Positions 1 through 6,942 are shown, numbered from the stretch's first letter. The stretch is DNA of 33,920 nt from Thermodesulfobacteriota bacterium (GCA_040756475.1 JBFLZB010000028.1:1-33920), one strand, 5' to 3'. Numbers and translations are program-made. The notes: a model not told the origin generated them from the letters alone.

Positions 1-438
1 ATAGGGGTCGAGGAGGCGGTCCAGGCGTGACGGGGGGGGCACCTCGGCGACCAGGACGTGGTCGTCTTCCAGGGGCAGGGCCAGCCATAGGCCGCTGCGC
101 CCTGCCCGCACCCTGCGCTCCCCCGTGGCGGCGGTCTCCGACGCTAGGCGCCGCACGGCGGGCGGCGCGCGCCCGCCCCCCAGGGGACCCTCGCCGCCCC
201 GGAAGAGGAAGGCGCCCGGCTCGCCCCCTCGGGACCGGGGGCGGTCCGGCCCGGGGAGCGTAGCGCCTTCCCGGGCGGCTGCCAGGAGCTCGGCACCCAG
301 GTGCGCGAGCCGGCCCTCATGGCGCTGGAACAGGGCCCGCCGGGGATCGGTGGTGAGGGCGAGGGTCACGAGGATCGCCCCGATCGCCGCCGCCGCGACG
401 CCAAAGGTGACGAAGATGCGCAAGAAGAGGCTGCGCAC
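1..438 (-). CDS. Sensor histidine kinase, CpxA-like, N-terminal part (runs off window)
   Basis: The reading frame starts at a GTG six bases after the stop of the response regulator and stays open to the window edge, giving about 146 residues. It begins VRSLFLRIFVTFGVAAAAIG, a cytoplasmic start followed by one membrane segment (about residues 5-28) as in CpxA/PfeS-type kinases. A periplasmic stretch rich in Arg, Gly and Pro follows. The HAMP, dimerisation and ATPase domains would lie outside the window, so the kinase call rests on this N-terminus and on the gene being coupled to a CpxR-type regulator. The regulator's TGA lies in the same frame just upstream, so the pair is probably translated together. 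Expected role: sensing envelope state and phosphorylating the regulator. The sensor identity is inferred. Confidence 0.72.
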   Translation of the reverse strand, partial: MRSLFLRIFVTFGVAAAAIGAILVTLALTTDPRRALFQRHEGRLAHLGAELLAAAREGATLPGPDRPRSRGGEPGAFLFRGGEGPLGGGRAPPAVRRLASETAATGERRVRAGRSGLWLALPLEDDHVLVAEVPPPSRLDRLLDPY

Positions 439-444
439 AGGCTC

Positions 445-1158
445 TCAGCCCTCCCCGGGCCGGGTGAGGGCGTACAGGTACCCCACCCCCCGCACGGGTT
501 TGATCCGCTCCAGCTCCCCCACCCGGGGGCCCAGCTTTCGGCGCAGGCTGCTCACGTGCACGTCGACGCTGCGGTCGTAGGCGGAGAGCTTACGGCCCAG
601 GGCCGCTTCGGCCAGAGCCTCGCGGGGCACCACGGTCCCCGCGGCCCGCACCAGGGCTTCCAAGAGGGAAAACTCCACCGAGGTCAGCTCCACCGGCCGC
701 CCCCCTTGCCGAACGACCCGGGTCGCCGGGTCGAGCTCCAGGTCGCCCACGGACAGCGGCGGCGGGGCGCGGTCGGAGGGGTCGGAAGCGGGCGGGCCCC
801 GGCGGAGCACCGCGCGGATGCGGGCCACCAGCTCCCGGGGGTTGAAGGGCTTGGGCAGGTAGTCGTCGGCCCCCATCTCGAGCCCCACGATGCGGTCCAC
901 GTCGTCGCCCCGGGCCGTGAGCATCACCACGGGCACGCGGGACCGCTCGCGAAGCCTCCGCAGCAGTTCGAAGCCGCTCATCCCCGGGAGCATCACGTCG
1001 AGCACCACGAGGGAGGCTTGGCCCTCCAGTGCCCGGGAGAGGCCCGACTCGGCGTCGTGGGCGGCCACGACCGAGAAACCCTCCGACCCCAGATAGTCGG
1101 CCAGGAGCTCGCAGAGCTCGGCGTCGTCGTCGATCACCAGGATGCGGACCGCGGCCAT
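445..1158 (-). CDS. cpxR: Response regulator, OmpR/CpxR family
   Basis: A 237-residue two-domain regulator. The receiver domain (about 1-120) has the acidic pocket D10-D12, phospho-acceptor D54 in VVLDVMLPG, T81 in MLTARG and K103 in LPKPFNPRELVARIRA. The wording around GADDYLPKPFN is that of the CpxR subfamily. A winged-helix DNA-binding domain follows (about 140-232), with the recognition-helix region near YDRSVDVHVSSLRRKLG. The ATG is preceded by GGAGGGG. A sensor kinase follows within 7 bp. A perfect GTAAA-N5-GTAAA site lies about 60 bp upstream and a CpxP-like gene lies divergently beyond it, which together support a Cpx-type envelope-stress role with autoregulation. CpxR is the best fit; another OmpR-type regulator is possible. 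Confidence 0.88.
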   Translation of the reverse strand: MAAVRILVIDDDAELCELLADYLGSEGFSVVAAHDAESGLSRALEGQASLVVLDVMLPGMSGFELLRRLRERSRVPVVMLTARGDDVDRIVGLEMGADDYLPKPFNPRELVARIRAVLRRGPPASDPSDRAPPPLSVGDLELDPATRVVRQGGRPVELTSVEFSLLEALVRAAGTVVPREALAEAALGRKLSAYDRSVDVHVSSLRRKLGPRVGELERIKPVRGVGYLYALTRPGEG

Positions 1159-1216
1159 GGCCCCTCCGGCGAGGTGGAAACTGGGGGCATTCTAGCCCAG
1201 ACGGATGGGCGGCGTC

Positions 1217-1231
1217 GTAAAGAAGGGTAAA
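1217..1231 (+). promoter_or_regulatory. Candidate CpxR binding site (GTAAA-N5-GTAAA)
   Basis: The bases read GTAAAGAAGGGTAAA, an exact match to the tandem pentamer consensus known for E. coli CpxR. The site lies 58 bp upstream of the CpxR-like start codon, between it and the hexanucleotide array. The match is directly visible; that this regulator binds it is inferred from consensus and position. Confidence 0.6.
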
Positions 1232-1246
1232 CCGCCGGCCACAAGT

Positions 1247-1348
1247 CGGTATCGGTATCGCTATCGGTATCGAAATCGAAATCGCCTCCGACCCCGATCC
1301 CGACCCCGATCCTGATCCCGATCCCGATTTCGATTTCGATTTCGATTG
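1247..1348. repeat. Hexanucleotide array 1 (17 units, hairpin-forming)
   Basis: Seventeen consecutive six-base units of the form CGNNNN. The left part is CGGTAT/CGAAAT units, the centre alternates CGACCC and CGATCC, and the right part is CGATTT units. CGAAAT and CGATTT runs are reverse complements, so the array can fold into a long hairpin with a C-rich centre. It lies upstream of the CpxR-like gene. Two related arrays occur at 6412-6507 and 12352-12409. Confidence 0.9.
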
Positions 1349-1421
1349 GGACGGTGTGTCCGCGTGCCCCGTGCCGCCCATGAGGGGGACCGCCTCGAAA
1401 CGGGGCTCGAGACTCGGGATC

Positions 1422-1638
1422 TCAGGTCTCCGGAGACTCCGGGGGCGCCGGCCCTGCGGCGAGGGCCCTGCGGCAGAAGGTCACCGTGGCTTCTTCCAGA
1501 TCTTCCGGCACCTCCACGATTCCCCTGGCGTGGCTGTGGATGATGCCCGCTGGGCGATCTCCGCGGTGGAGGTGCCGTCGAAGCCCTTCTCGGCGAAGAG
1601 GGTCTGGTGGCCTGGAGGATGGCTTCTTTCTTGGTCAC
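1422..1638 (-). pseudogene. TetR/AcrR-family regulator remnant
   Basis: Reading leftward from a GTG at 1638, one frame gives VTKKEAILQAT, the next LFAEKGFDGTSTAEIAQR, and a third IIHSHARGIVEVPEDLEEAT ending in TGA. Joined, these are the first helices of a TetR DNA-binding domain (ILQAAxxLFAEKGFDGTSTxxIAxxAGI). There is a frameshift after QAT, and a deletion with a second frameshift where the recognition helix should be. Almost all of the ligand-binding domain is missing. The gene cannot make a working repressor. It sits between the two halves of the Cpx-like locus and may be the relic of a regulator of a lost neighbour. Confidence 0.7.
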
Positions 1639-1795
1639 GGCCGGGTTCCGGACGGCCTCGGGGATGACCGCAGAGAGGGGGAGGGTAGGGGCGCCGCCGA
1701 TCGGCTGCCGGAGCGGTTCCGCCGCTCCCTGGGGCCTCCGGCCGCCCGGCCGGGGCGCGGGTGCTGAGGGAGATCGCGGGCGCCGCGGGGAAATC

Positions 1796-1810
1796 GTAAA
1801 GAAGTGGGAA
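1796..1810 (+). promoter_or_regulatory. Imperfect CpxR-like site upstream of the CpxP-like gene
   Basis: GTAAA, five bases, then GGGAA: one exact and one two-mismatch half of the CpxR box, 140 bp upstream of the CpxP-like start. It shares the flanking TCGTAAAGAAG with the perfect box at 1217, which suggests common origin. Confidence 0.35.
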
Positions 1811-1949
1811 GCGCCCGGGCGGCTCCGCCCCACACCTTTACCGTGGGGCCCCTACTCTTCACCCCTCTTTGCGCGGTTCCGGCCTACCCTTGCACCGTAG
1901 CCGACCACCCCCAGCCGAGCACCGCCGCGCCGGTGCCGAGGAGACCGCA

Positions 1950-2366
1950 ATGAAGACAACCAAGACGATCCGCCGCACTGCCATCGCCGCTGCCCTGGGG
2001 CTCGCCGTGACGAGCCTCGTACCCCTGTCTGCCCAGGCCTGGGGCCGGGGCGGTCGAGGCCCGTCGCCCGAGCAGGCGGCCCAGCGCCTGGCGGGGGACC
2101 TGGGTCTCACGCCCGAGCAACAGGGGCAGGTCCAGGAGGTCCTGGAGGAGACCTTCGCCCGGCGCGAGGAACTGCGCAAGGCGCACCGCGAGGAGGCGAG
2201 CGTCCTGAGGGACCAAGCCCACGAGAGCCTCGCCGCTGTGCTCAGTCCGGAGCAGGCCGCCAAGCTCGACGAGCTCCGGGAAGGGCGCCGCGACCGGGCG
2301 GAGCGCCGTGGAGACTGCGACGGCAAGCCCGGGCGCCGGGGCGACAAGCGCGGGTGGGCAAAGTAG
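1950..2366 (+). CDS. Spy/CpxP-family periplasmic protein
   Basis: 138 residues. The start chosen is the ATG at 1950 because GAGGAG precedes it and it opens a clean signal peptide (MKTTKTIRRTAIAAALGLAV... with an AQA cleavage site near residue 30); an upstream in-frame ATG would bury that peptide. The mature protein is helical and charged and carries the LTPEQQGQ and LSPEQAAKLDELR motifs typical of the LTXXQ group (CpxP, Spy, ZraP). It ends in a basic Gly/Arg/Lys tail. Family members are periplasmic chaperones or sensors of envelope damage. The divergent position next to a CpxR/CpxA-like pair resembles the E. coli cpxP-cpxRA layout. A strong hairpin follows the gene. Confidence 0.8.
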   Translation: MKTTKTIRRTAIAAALGLAVTSLVPLSAQAWGRGGRGPSPEQAAQRLAGDLGLTPEQQGQVQEVLEETFARREELRKAHREEASVLRDQAHESLAAVLSPEQAAKLDELREGRRDRAERRGDCDGKPGRRGDKRGWAK

Positions 2367-2403
2367 CCGCTCCGGTTCTTGAGCCGTAGCGTCGGAGGCC
2401 GCC

Positions 2404-2431
2404 AAAGGCCCCGGAAAATCCCGGGGCCTTT
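2404..2431 (+). terminator. Rho-independent-type terminator
   Basis: A perfect 11-bp stem, AAAGGCCCCGG pairing with CCGGGGCCTTT, around a 6-base loop, 37 bp after the stop of the CpxP-like gene. The T run is only three bases, so termination strength is uncertain. Confidence 0.7.
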
Positions 2432-2558
2432 CCCTCGCGTTTCGCAAGGCGAGGCACGGCAGGCGGGGTGCCCCGGCTTGAAACCGCCAGGGCTTGCTGC
2501 TAGGTTCCGGGGGCAACGCGAAGCGTTCCGTCGCGCTCCCCGACCCGGGAGGAACCCG

Positions 2559-3143
2559 ATGGCACATCCTCAGACGAAGCCCGCGGACCGCTACACCTAC
2601 GGGGATTATCTCGGCTGGCCCGAGGGCGAGCGATGGGAGCTCATCGAGGGGGTGCCGTATGACATGACGCCGGCGCCCTCGCGACGGCACCAGGCCATTC
2701 AGGTCGCCCTGGCGGGGCAAGTATACGCCTATCTCGAAGGCAGGCCCTGCGAACTCTACCTGGCCCCCTTCGACGTCCGGCTGCCCAGCTCGAACGAGGC
2801 GGACGAAGAGGTCGAGACGGTGGTCCAGCCCGACCTCGTGGTGGTCTGCGATGCCGCGAAGCTCGACGACCGGGGGTGCCGGGGGGCGCCGGACTGGGTC
2901 ATCGAGATCCTGTCTCCCTCCACCGCGGCCCGGGACCACATGGAGAAGCGGGCCCTGTACGAGAAGCACGGGGTGCGCGAGTACTGGCTCGTTCACCCCA
3001 CGGACGGGGTGGTTATGGTCTACCGGAGAGGTGAGGGTGGTAGGTACGGGGCACCGGCGGTCTATTCCGCAGAACACCAGGTCCCGGTGGGAATCTTCGA
3101 GGATTTCACCGTGGATCTGAAGCGGGTCTTCGCCGGCGCCTGA
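2559..3143 (+). CDS. Uma2-family (DUF820) PD-(D/E)XK nuclease-fold protein
   Basis: 194 residues, starting at an ATG with GGAGG eight bases upstream. It has the Uma2 order of conserved elements: ERWELIEG with E30, a strand holding D72, QPDLVVV with D92, WVIEILSPST with E116, and K130 in the following helix (MEKRALYEKHGVREYWLV). D92, E116 and K130 match the PD-(D/E)XK catalytic pattern. The family is abundant in cyanobacteria and some other bacteria and its biological role is poorly known. No toxin-antitoxin or repair partner sits beside it. It is a single gene after the preceding terminator and converges with the next gene. Confidence 0.85.
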   Translation: MAHPQTKPADRYTYGDYLGWPEGERWELIEGVPYDMTPAPSRRHQAIQVALAGQVYAYLEGRPCELYLAPFDVRLPSSNEADEEVETVVQPDLVVVCDAAKLDDRGCRGAPDWVIEILSPSTAARDHMEKRALYEKHGVREYWLVHPTDGVVMVYRRGEGGRYGAPAVYSAEHQVPVGIFEDFTVDLKRVFAGA

Positions 3144-3167
3144 ACCGCCACCCGGCGGAGTAATCGA

Positions 3168-3695
3168 TCAGGGAGTCCGGGAGTGGGCCGAAGCGGCCGC
3201 CAGGGCGCGCTCCAGGTGGCCCAGGAACCACTCGGTGCTCACGAACTCGGCAAAGCACATCCGGCCCCCGCCCGCGTCCTCGATGGCCTCCCCCGTGTAG
3301 TCCAGGAAGAGGAGGAGGCAGTCATACTTGTAGTCGTACTTCCTCCCCAGGGCGATCTCTTCCCGGCTCATGTTGCGGGTCAGGTCGATGCGCACCGGGA
3401 CGAAGCCCTCGTTCACGCGACGGGCGATCTCGGGGTTGCCCCACAGGTCCCGGTCCATCCGCTCGCACCGGTCGCACCCCTCGGGCACGTAGAAGTCCAC
3501 GAGCAAGGGTTTCTCCAGAATCCAGGCCACGTCTTTGGCGTCGGCGAGCCGGTGCCACTGCACCAGGTCTCGGGAGTCGCCCCGGGCGAAGGGACCCTTG
3601 CCGTGTCCCGCGTGCCCCGCGTGGTGTCCGCCGGGGCCCGCACAGGAGGTCAGGAGGATCAGGGCCCCCGCGCACAACGTCAGGAAGAGTTTCAT
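3168..3695 (-). CDS. Thioredoxin-fold lipoprotein with His-rich linker
   Basis: 175 residues. The signal peptide ends in a lipobox (ILLTSC, C18), so the protein should be lipid-anchored. A His/Gly stretch (HHAGHAGHGKG, 24-34) follows and could bind metal. The rest is a thioredoxin fold: KPLLVDFYVPEGCDRCERM, with the redox pair C74-C77, then a region resembling DUF255/thioredoxin_7 proteins. A cis-proline is not clear near the usual place. The start has GAGGA upstream. Likely role: an envelope thiol oxidoreductase or metal-linked thiol protein; the substrate is unknown. Confidence 0.75.
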   Translation of the reverse strand: MKLFLTLCAGALILLTSCAGPGGHHAGHAGHGKGPFARGDSRDLVQWHRLADAKDVAWILEKPLLVDFYVPEGCDRCERMDRDLWGNPEIARRVNEGFVPVRIDLTRNMSREEIALGRKYDYKYDCLLLFLDYTGEAIEDAGGGRMCFAEFVSTEWFLGHLERALAAASAHSRTP

Positions 3696-3863
3696 CGCGT
3701 CCTCGTTGGATGCCGCCCTGCCTCCCCCCGGGGGGCCGGCGGCTGCTTGCGCACACAGAGTCGAGAGTCATTCTAACGAACCCTGACCCGTCCTGTCAGC
3801 GACAAAACGCCATTTGGATGATTTCCTCGCGCCCGCGGGTGCCACGTGGAGATTCCCGGCCAT

Positions 3864-3892
3864 TTGTTGTGTCAACAATGTCTCGGTATTCT
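3864..3892 (+). promoter_or_regulatory. Candidate promoter with palindromic operator for the PLP-enzyme pair
   Basis: TTGTTG-TGT-CAACAA (3864-3878) is a perfect inverted repeat with six-base half-sites. Its left half can serve as a -35 (TTGTTG), followed after 17 bases by TATTCT (3887-3892) as a -10. The surroundings are AT-richer than most of the window. A repressor binding here would block the -35. The regulator is unknown; a sulfur-responsive factor would fit the downstream genes. The rest of 3696-4019 shows only a small GCGGG-CTTT-CCCGC hairpin at 3913-3926. Confidence 0.45.
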
Positions 3893-4019
3893 GCCATAAG
3901 GAATAGATGTTTGCGGGCTTTCCCGCCCTTGCGTTTGCTAGGCATTCAGTGGAACAATCCCGAGCGCAGACGGCCAGTCCGCGGCTTGGCGGGCCCCGGC
4001 CGAAGGAGGACGAGCGACG

Positions 4020-5168
4020 ATGCGCATCGAGACCCGCCTGGCCCGTTCGGGGTTGGGCAGCGACCCGGCAACGGGCGCCCTGAGCACCCCCATCCACCCC
4101 TCGGCTACCTTTGCCCACCCGGCCTTGGGGGAGACCACTGGCTACGATTACTCCCGCACCGGAAACCCCACGCGGAGGGTGCTCGAACAGGCTTTGGCCG
4201 GGCTGGAGGGGGGAACGGCGGGGTTTGCCTTCGCGTCCGGCATGGCGGCCCTGAGCACCCTGTTCCTCCTCTTTCGCCCGGGCGACCACCTGGTGGTCTC
4301 CGACGACCTGTACGGGGGTACCTACCGAACCCTGGAGCGGGTCTTCCGGGCTTGGGGCCTGGAGGTGACCTATGCGGACCTGACCGACCCCCGGGAGGCC
4401 GCCGCGGCGGTCCGGTCGGAGACCCGGGGGCTCCTTGTGGAGACGCCCAGCAACCCCCTGATGAAGGTGGCCGACCTGCGGGCGCTGGCGTCCCTGGCGG
4501 AGGCCCGGGGGCTCCTCCTGGCGGTGGACAACACCTTCCTCACCCCCTATTACCAGCGGCCCCTGGAACTCGGGGCCCACCTGGTCCTCCACAGCGCCAC
4601 CAAGTACCTGGGAGGCCACAACGACCTCCTGGCCGGGGCGATCGTGGTCCGGGACGCCGCCCTGGCGGAGAGGGTCGGGTTTCTCCAGAACACCACGGGG
4701 CCGGTCCTCTCCCCCCAGGAATCCTGGCTCCTCCTGCGCTCCCTCAAGACGCTCGCCGTGCGGCTCGACCGGCAGTCGTGCTCCGCCGGCCGGATCGCCG
4801 CTTTTCTCCGAGCCCACCCCGGGGTGGAGCGGGTCCACTACCCCGGCTTCCCAGATCACCCCGGTCACGGCGTGATGGCCGCCCAGAGCTCGGGGTTCGG
4901 GGCCATGCTGAGCTTTCGCCTGGGGTCGGCGGGGGCGGTGGAGCGCTTCCTGCGGCGCCTGCGGATCGTGACCTTCGCCGAGAGCCTGGGGGGCGTGGAG
5001 TCCCTCGCCACGGTGCCCAGCCGCCAGACCCACTGCGACATCCCGCCCCACGTGCGCAGCCGCATGGGGGTCACCGACGACCTGGTGCGGCTCTCCGTGG
5101 GCCTCGAAGCCCCCGAGGATCTGGAGGAGGATCTCTCGTGGGCCCTGGGCGCAGGGGAGGCGGGATGA
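4020..5168 (+). CDS. Trans-sulfuration PLP enzyme, MetI/MetB-like (cystathionine gamma-synthase or O-acylhomoserine thiol-lyase)
   Basis: 382 residues, the usual length for Cys/Met-metabolism PLP enzymes. Visible marks are YDYSRTGNPTR, EGGTAGFAFASGMAA (phosphate-binding region), DDLYGGTYR, VETPSNPLMKVADL, VDNTFLTPYYQ and HSATKYLGGH with Schiff-base lysine K195. The C-terminal domain has SLGGVESLATVPS. Its stop overlaps the start of a second member of the family, an arrangement like the metI-metC pair of Bacillus. In that pair this position makes cystathionine (or homocysteine) from an O-acylhomoserine. Substrate choice cannot be read from sequence; cystathionine gamma-lyase is the main alternative. 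Start ATG with AGGAGGA upstream. Confidence 0.82.
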   Translation: MRIETRLARSGLGSDPATGALSTPIHPSATFAHPALGETTGYDYSRTGNPTRRVLEQALAGLEGGTAGFAFASGMAALSTLFLLFRPGDHLVVSDDLYGGTYRTLERVFRAWGLEVTYADLTDPREAAAAVRSETRGLLVETPSNPLMKVADLRALASLAEARGLLLAVDNTFLTPYYQRPLELGAHLVLHSATKYLGGHNDLLAGAIVVRDAALAERVGFLQNTTGPVLSPQESWLLLRSLKTLAVRLDRQSCSAGRIAAFLRAHPGVERVHYPGFPDHPGHGVMAAQSSGFGAMLSFRLGSAGAVERFLRRLRIVTFAESLGGVESLATVPSRQTHCDIPPHVRSRMGVTDDLVRLSVGLEAPEDLEEDLSWALGAGEAG

Positions 5169-6340
5169 GCCCGCACGGGCAGCCCAGGCGCCGCACGGCA
5201 ACCCGGCTCGTGGGGGGCCGCCGCGAGGTGGATCCGGCCACGGGGGCCGTGGGGGTGCCCATCGTGATGGCGAGCACCTTTCACCAGACCGACGCGGCAA
5301 CCCCCCAAGCCTACGACTATTCCCGCTCCGGCAACCCCACCCGGCACGCCCTGGAGGCGCTGGTGGCGGAGCTGGAGGGCGGCACGGCGGGCTTCGCCTT
5401 CGCGTCGGGCATGGCGGCCACGACAGCCGTGCTCTCGCTCCTTTCCCAGGGGGACCACGTGGTGGCGGCGCGGGATCTCTACGGAGGCACCTATCGGGCG
5501 CTCACGGCGGTCTTCTCCCGGTTCGGGATCGAGACGACCTTTGCCGATGCCTCGGATATCGAGGCCCTGGCCGGAGCGTTTCGCCCCAACACGCGCCTTC
5601 TCTGGCTCGAGACCCCCTCGAACCCCCTGCTCCGGATCACGGATCTGCGGGCCGCCTCGCGGCTGGCGCTCGAGCGGGGAGCCCTGGTGGCGGTGGACAA
5701 CACCTTCATGACGCCGCTCCTCCAGAACCCGCTGGCACTGGGGGCCGACATCGTGGTGCACAGCGCCACCAAGTTCCTGGGCGGCCACACCGACCTGGTG
5801 GCCGGGTGCGCCGTGGTGGCCGGAGCCGATCTGGCCCGGAAGCTCGGCATGCTGCAGAACGCCCTGGGCGGGGTCCTCTCGCCCCACGACTCGTGGCTGC
5901 TGCTCAAGGGGCTCAAGACCCTCAAGGTGCGCCTCGAGGCCGAGCAGCGCACCGCGGCCGAGCTCGCCCGCCGGCTGTTCCTGCACCCCGGGGTGGAAGC
6001 GGTGCACTACCCCGGCCTGGAAGGTCACCCCGGGGCCGAGACCCACGCGTCCCAGGCCCTCGGGCCCGGGGCGGTGCTGAGCTTCGACGTGGGCAGCTCC
6101 GAGCGGGCCCACCGGGTGCTGGGGGCCGTGCAGCTCCCGGCGGTGGCAGTGAGCCTGGGGGGCGTGGAGTCGATCCTCTCCTACCCCTGGACCATGAGCC
6201 ACGCGGCCATGCCCGAGGCCCACCGGCGGGCCCTGGGCATCGGCCCCGGGCTGCTTCGCCTCTCGGTGGGCCTGGAGGATCCGGAGGATCTCTGGGAGGA
6301 TCTGGCCGGCCCCCTCGCGCCTCGGGAAAGGGTGAGCTGA
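5165..6340 (+). CDS. Cystathionine beta-lyase-like PLP enzyme (MetC type)
   Basis: 391 residues. The ATG overlaps the previous stop (ATGA), so the two genes are translationally coupled. Features are YDYSRSGNPTR, EGGTAGFAFASGMAATT, DLYGGTYRAL, LETPSNPLLRITDL, VDNTFMTPLLQ and HSATKFLGGH with catalytic K203. The C-terminal motif SLGGVESILSYPWTMSHAAM is the form seen in Bacillus-type MetC and related beta/gamma-lyases. Paired with the upstream gene it would split cystathionine to homocysteine, ammonia and pyruvate. The last 80 codons are duplicated at 12041-12278 as a frameshifted fragment. Gamma-lyase activity cannot be excluded. Confidence 0.82.
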   Translation: MSPHGQPRRRTATRLVGGRREVDPATGAVGVPIVMASTFHQTDAATPQAYDYSRSGNPTRHALEALVAELEGGTAGFAFASGMAATTAVLSLLSQGDHVVAARDLYGGTYRALTAVFSRFGIETTFADASDIEALAGAFRPNTRLLWLETPSNPLLRITDLRAASRLALERGALVAVDNTFMTPLLQNPLALGADIVVHSATKFLGGHTDLVAGCAVVAGADLARKLGMLQNALGGVLSPHDSWLLLKGLKTLKVRLEAEQRTAAELARRLFLHPGVEAVHYPGLEGHPGAETHASQALGPGAVLSFDVGSSERAHRVLGAVQLPAVAVSLGGVESILSYPWTMSHAAMPEAHRRALGIGPGLLRLSVGLEDPEDLWEDLAGPLAPRERVS

Positions 6341-6942
6341 GGGCGACCTTCGCGGGGTACCGTTGGGAGGCGGTCCCCCAAGAGGCAGCATGGCCCGCCC
6401 GGATACCCGCTCGAAATCGCCATCGCTATCGATCTCGAAATCGAAATCGACCCCGACCCCGATTTCGACCCCGACGCCGATCCCGACCCGGATCGCGATG
6501 TCGACGGGGACGGAGGCCGTGCTGCGGACGCACGGTCAGGAGGAGCCGGCGATGCCCTCCGAGACGCCCCCGAGCCCCCCCGGGAGCCCGTGGCCCACGG
6601 GGCGGGCTCGACGGAGAGCCCCGACGTCATGGACGACTCAAAATCGATCCGGTCACCGCCGGGCGCTGTGGAGCACCCGCAGGACCCACACGATAGAGCC
6701 TGCGACCGTGCAGGCAACGTCTCCAACTCCTCCTGATCCAAGGCATCCGCTTCGGCGGCGCCGGAGTGGACATCCTCGAGGGCGCGCCGGATTGCCTCCA
6801 CCTGCCAGGCGTTCGTATCCAGGTAGGCGGCAACGGCTGCCTTGACCACCCCCGCTTCGGATCGATCCGTGGCCTCGGCGAGGGCCTGGATCGCCTGCCT
6901 CAGCTCCGGCTCGACGCGGATCGTCATCGTGGGCGCTTTCAT
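6181..6942 (-). CDS. Ribbon-helix-helix (CopG/ParD-type) antitoxin with run-on frame
   Basis: The genuine part is about 75 residues from the ATG at 6942, which has GAGGAG upstream. MTIRVEPELRQAIQALAEATDRSEAGVVKAAVAAYL is a ribbon-helix-helix domain, and a charged C-terminal helix (QVEAIRRALEDV...ALDQEELETL) normally binds the toxin. After about position 6720 the natural end has been lost with the toxin, and the frame runs on through toxin debris, the HEAT fragment and array 2 into the antisense of metC, stopping at 6181. Only 6720-6942 should be trusted as gene. The DNA-binding part could still be made, but the extended tail is probably junk. An RHH autoregulator of a lost ParDE-type system is the best reading. 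Confidence 0.5.
   Translation of the reverse strand: MKAPTMTIRVEPELRQAIQALAEATDRSEAGVVKAAVAAYLDTNAWQVEAIRRALEDVHSGAAEADALDQEELETLPARSQALSCGSCGCSTAPGGDRIDFESSMTSGLSVEPAPWATGSRGGSGASRRASPAPPDRASAARPPSPSTSRSGSGSASGSKSGSGSISISRSIAMAISSGYPGGPCCLLGDRLPTVPREGRPQLTLSRGARGPARSSQRSSGSSRPTERRSSPGPMPRARRWASGMAAWLMVQG
6412..6507. repeat. Hexanucleotide array 2
   Basis: About 16 units of CGNNNN: CGAAAT units on the left, CGACCC/CGATCC in the centre, one CGATTT and degenerate units on the right. It belongs to the same family as the arrays at 1247 and 12352 but is more decayed. It lies just after the metC stop. Confidence 0.85.
6536..6602 (-). pseudogene. 3'-end fragment of the HEAT-repeat gene
   Basis: Read leftward, the codons before TGA at 6538-6536 give ARPVGHGLPGGLGGVSEGIAGSS. 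They align with the true C-terminus at 12432 (YRPVRHRVLGENGGVFEDIAGSL). The remaining part of that gene is absent here. The fragment marks the left breakpoint of the duplication. Confidence 0.7.
6653..6713 (-). pseudogene. RelE/ParE-type toxin remnant
   Basis: Two frames on the minus strand read HGRRLYRV and then WVLRVLHSARR followed by TGA. Together they match the last strands of RelE/ParE toxins (..GRRLYRVxxxxVWVLRVLHxARR), with a small deletion and frameshift where they meet. The rest of the toxin is gone. It lies directly downstream of an antitoxin gene, the usual order for such pairs. Confidence 0.6.

Larger units (their letters stand above)
6101..6602. repeat. Left copy of a ~500-bp direct duplication
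   Basis: Aligns in direct orientation with 12041-12502. The stretch 6164-6407 matches 12102-12345 with only two substitutions, one insertion and one deletion (about 98% identical). The 5' flank (6103-6163) is about 80% identical and the 3' flank after the hexamer array (6515-6602) about 84%. It contains the 3' end of metC, array 2 and the 3' end of a HEAT-type gene. The counts were made by eye from the bases. Confidence 0.9.

Noticed and set aside
301-1230. Rightward protein-coding genes over the two-component genes
   Set aside because: These frames are antisense to clear regulator and kinase genes and have His/Pro/Gly-rich composition without domains.
1247-1348. Possible CRISPR array
   Set aside because: The repeat unit is six bases with no spacers, there are no cas genes, and the units change type from end to end.
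1640-1949. Additional gene between the TetR relic and the CpxP-like gene
   Set aside because: Frames here are short, Pro/Arg-rich, lack ribosome sites and show no recognisable motif; the stretch appears to be promoter and decayed DNA.
3696-4019. SAM riboswitch or T-box upstream of the transsulfuration genes
   Set aside because: None of the conserved riboswitch cores can be found; only a small hairpin and the promoter palindrome are present.
3710-5164. Long open extension upstream of the MetC-like start in its frame
   Set aside because: It is the shifted frame of the first PLP enzyme and encodes Pro/Gly/Arg-rich sequence with no domain; the ATG at 5165 with overlap coupling is the true start.
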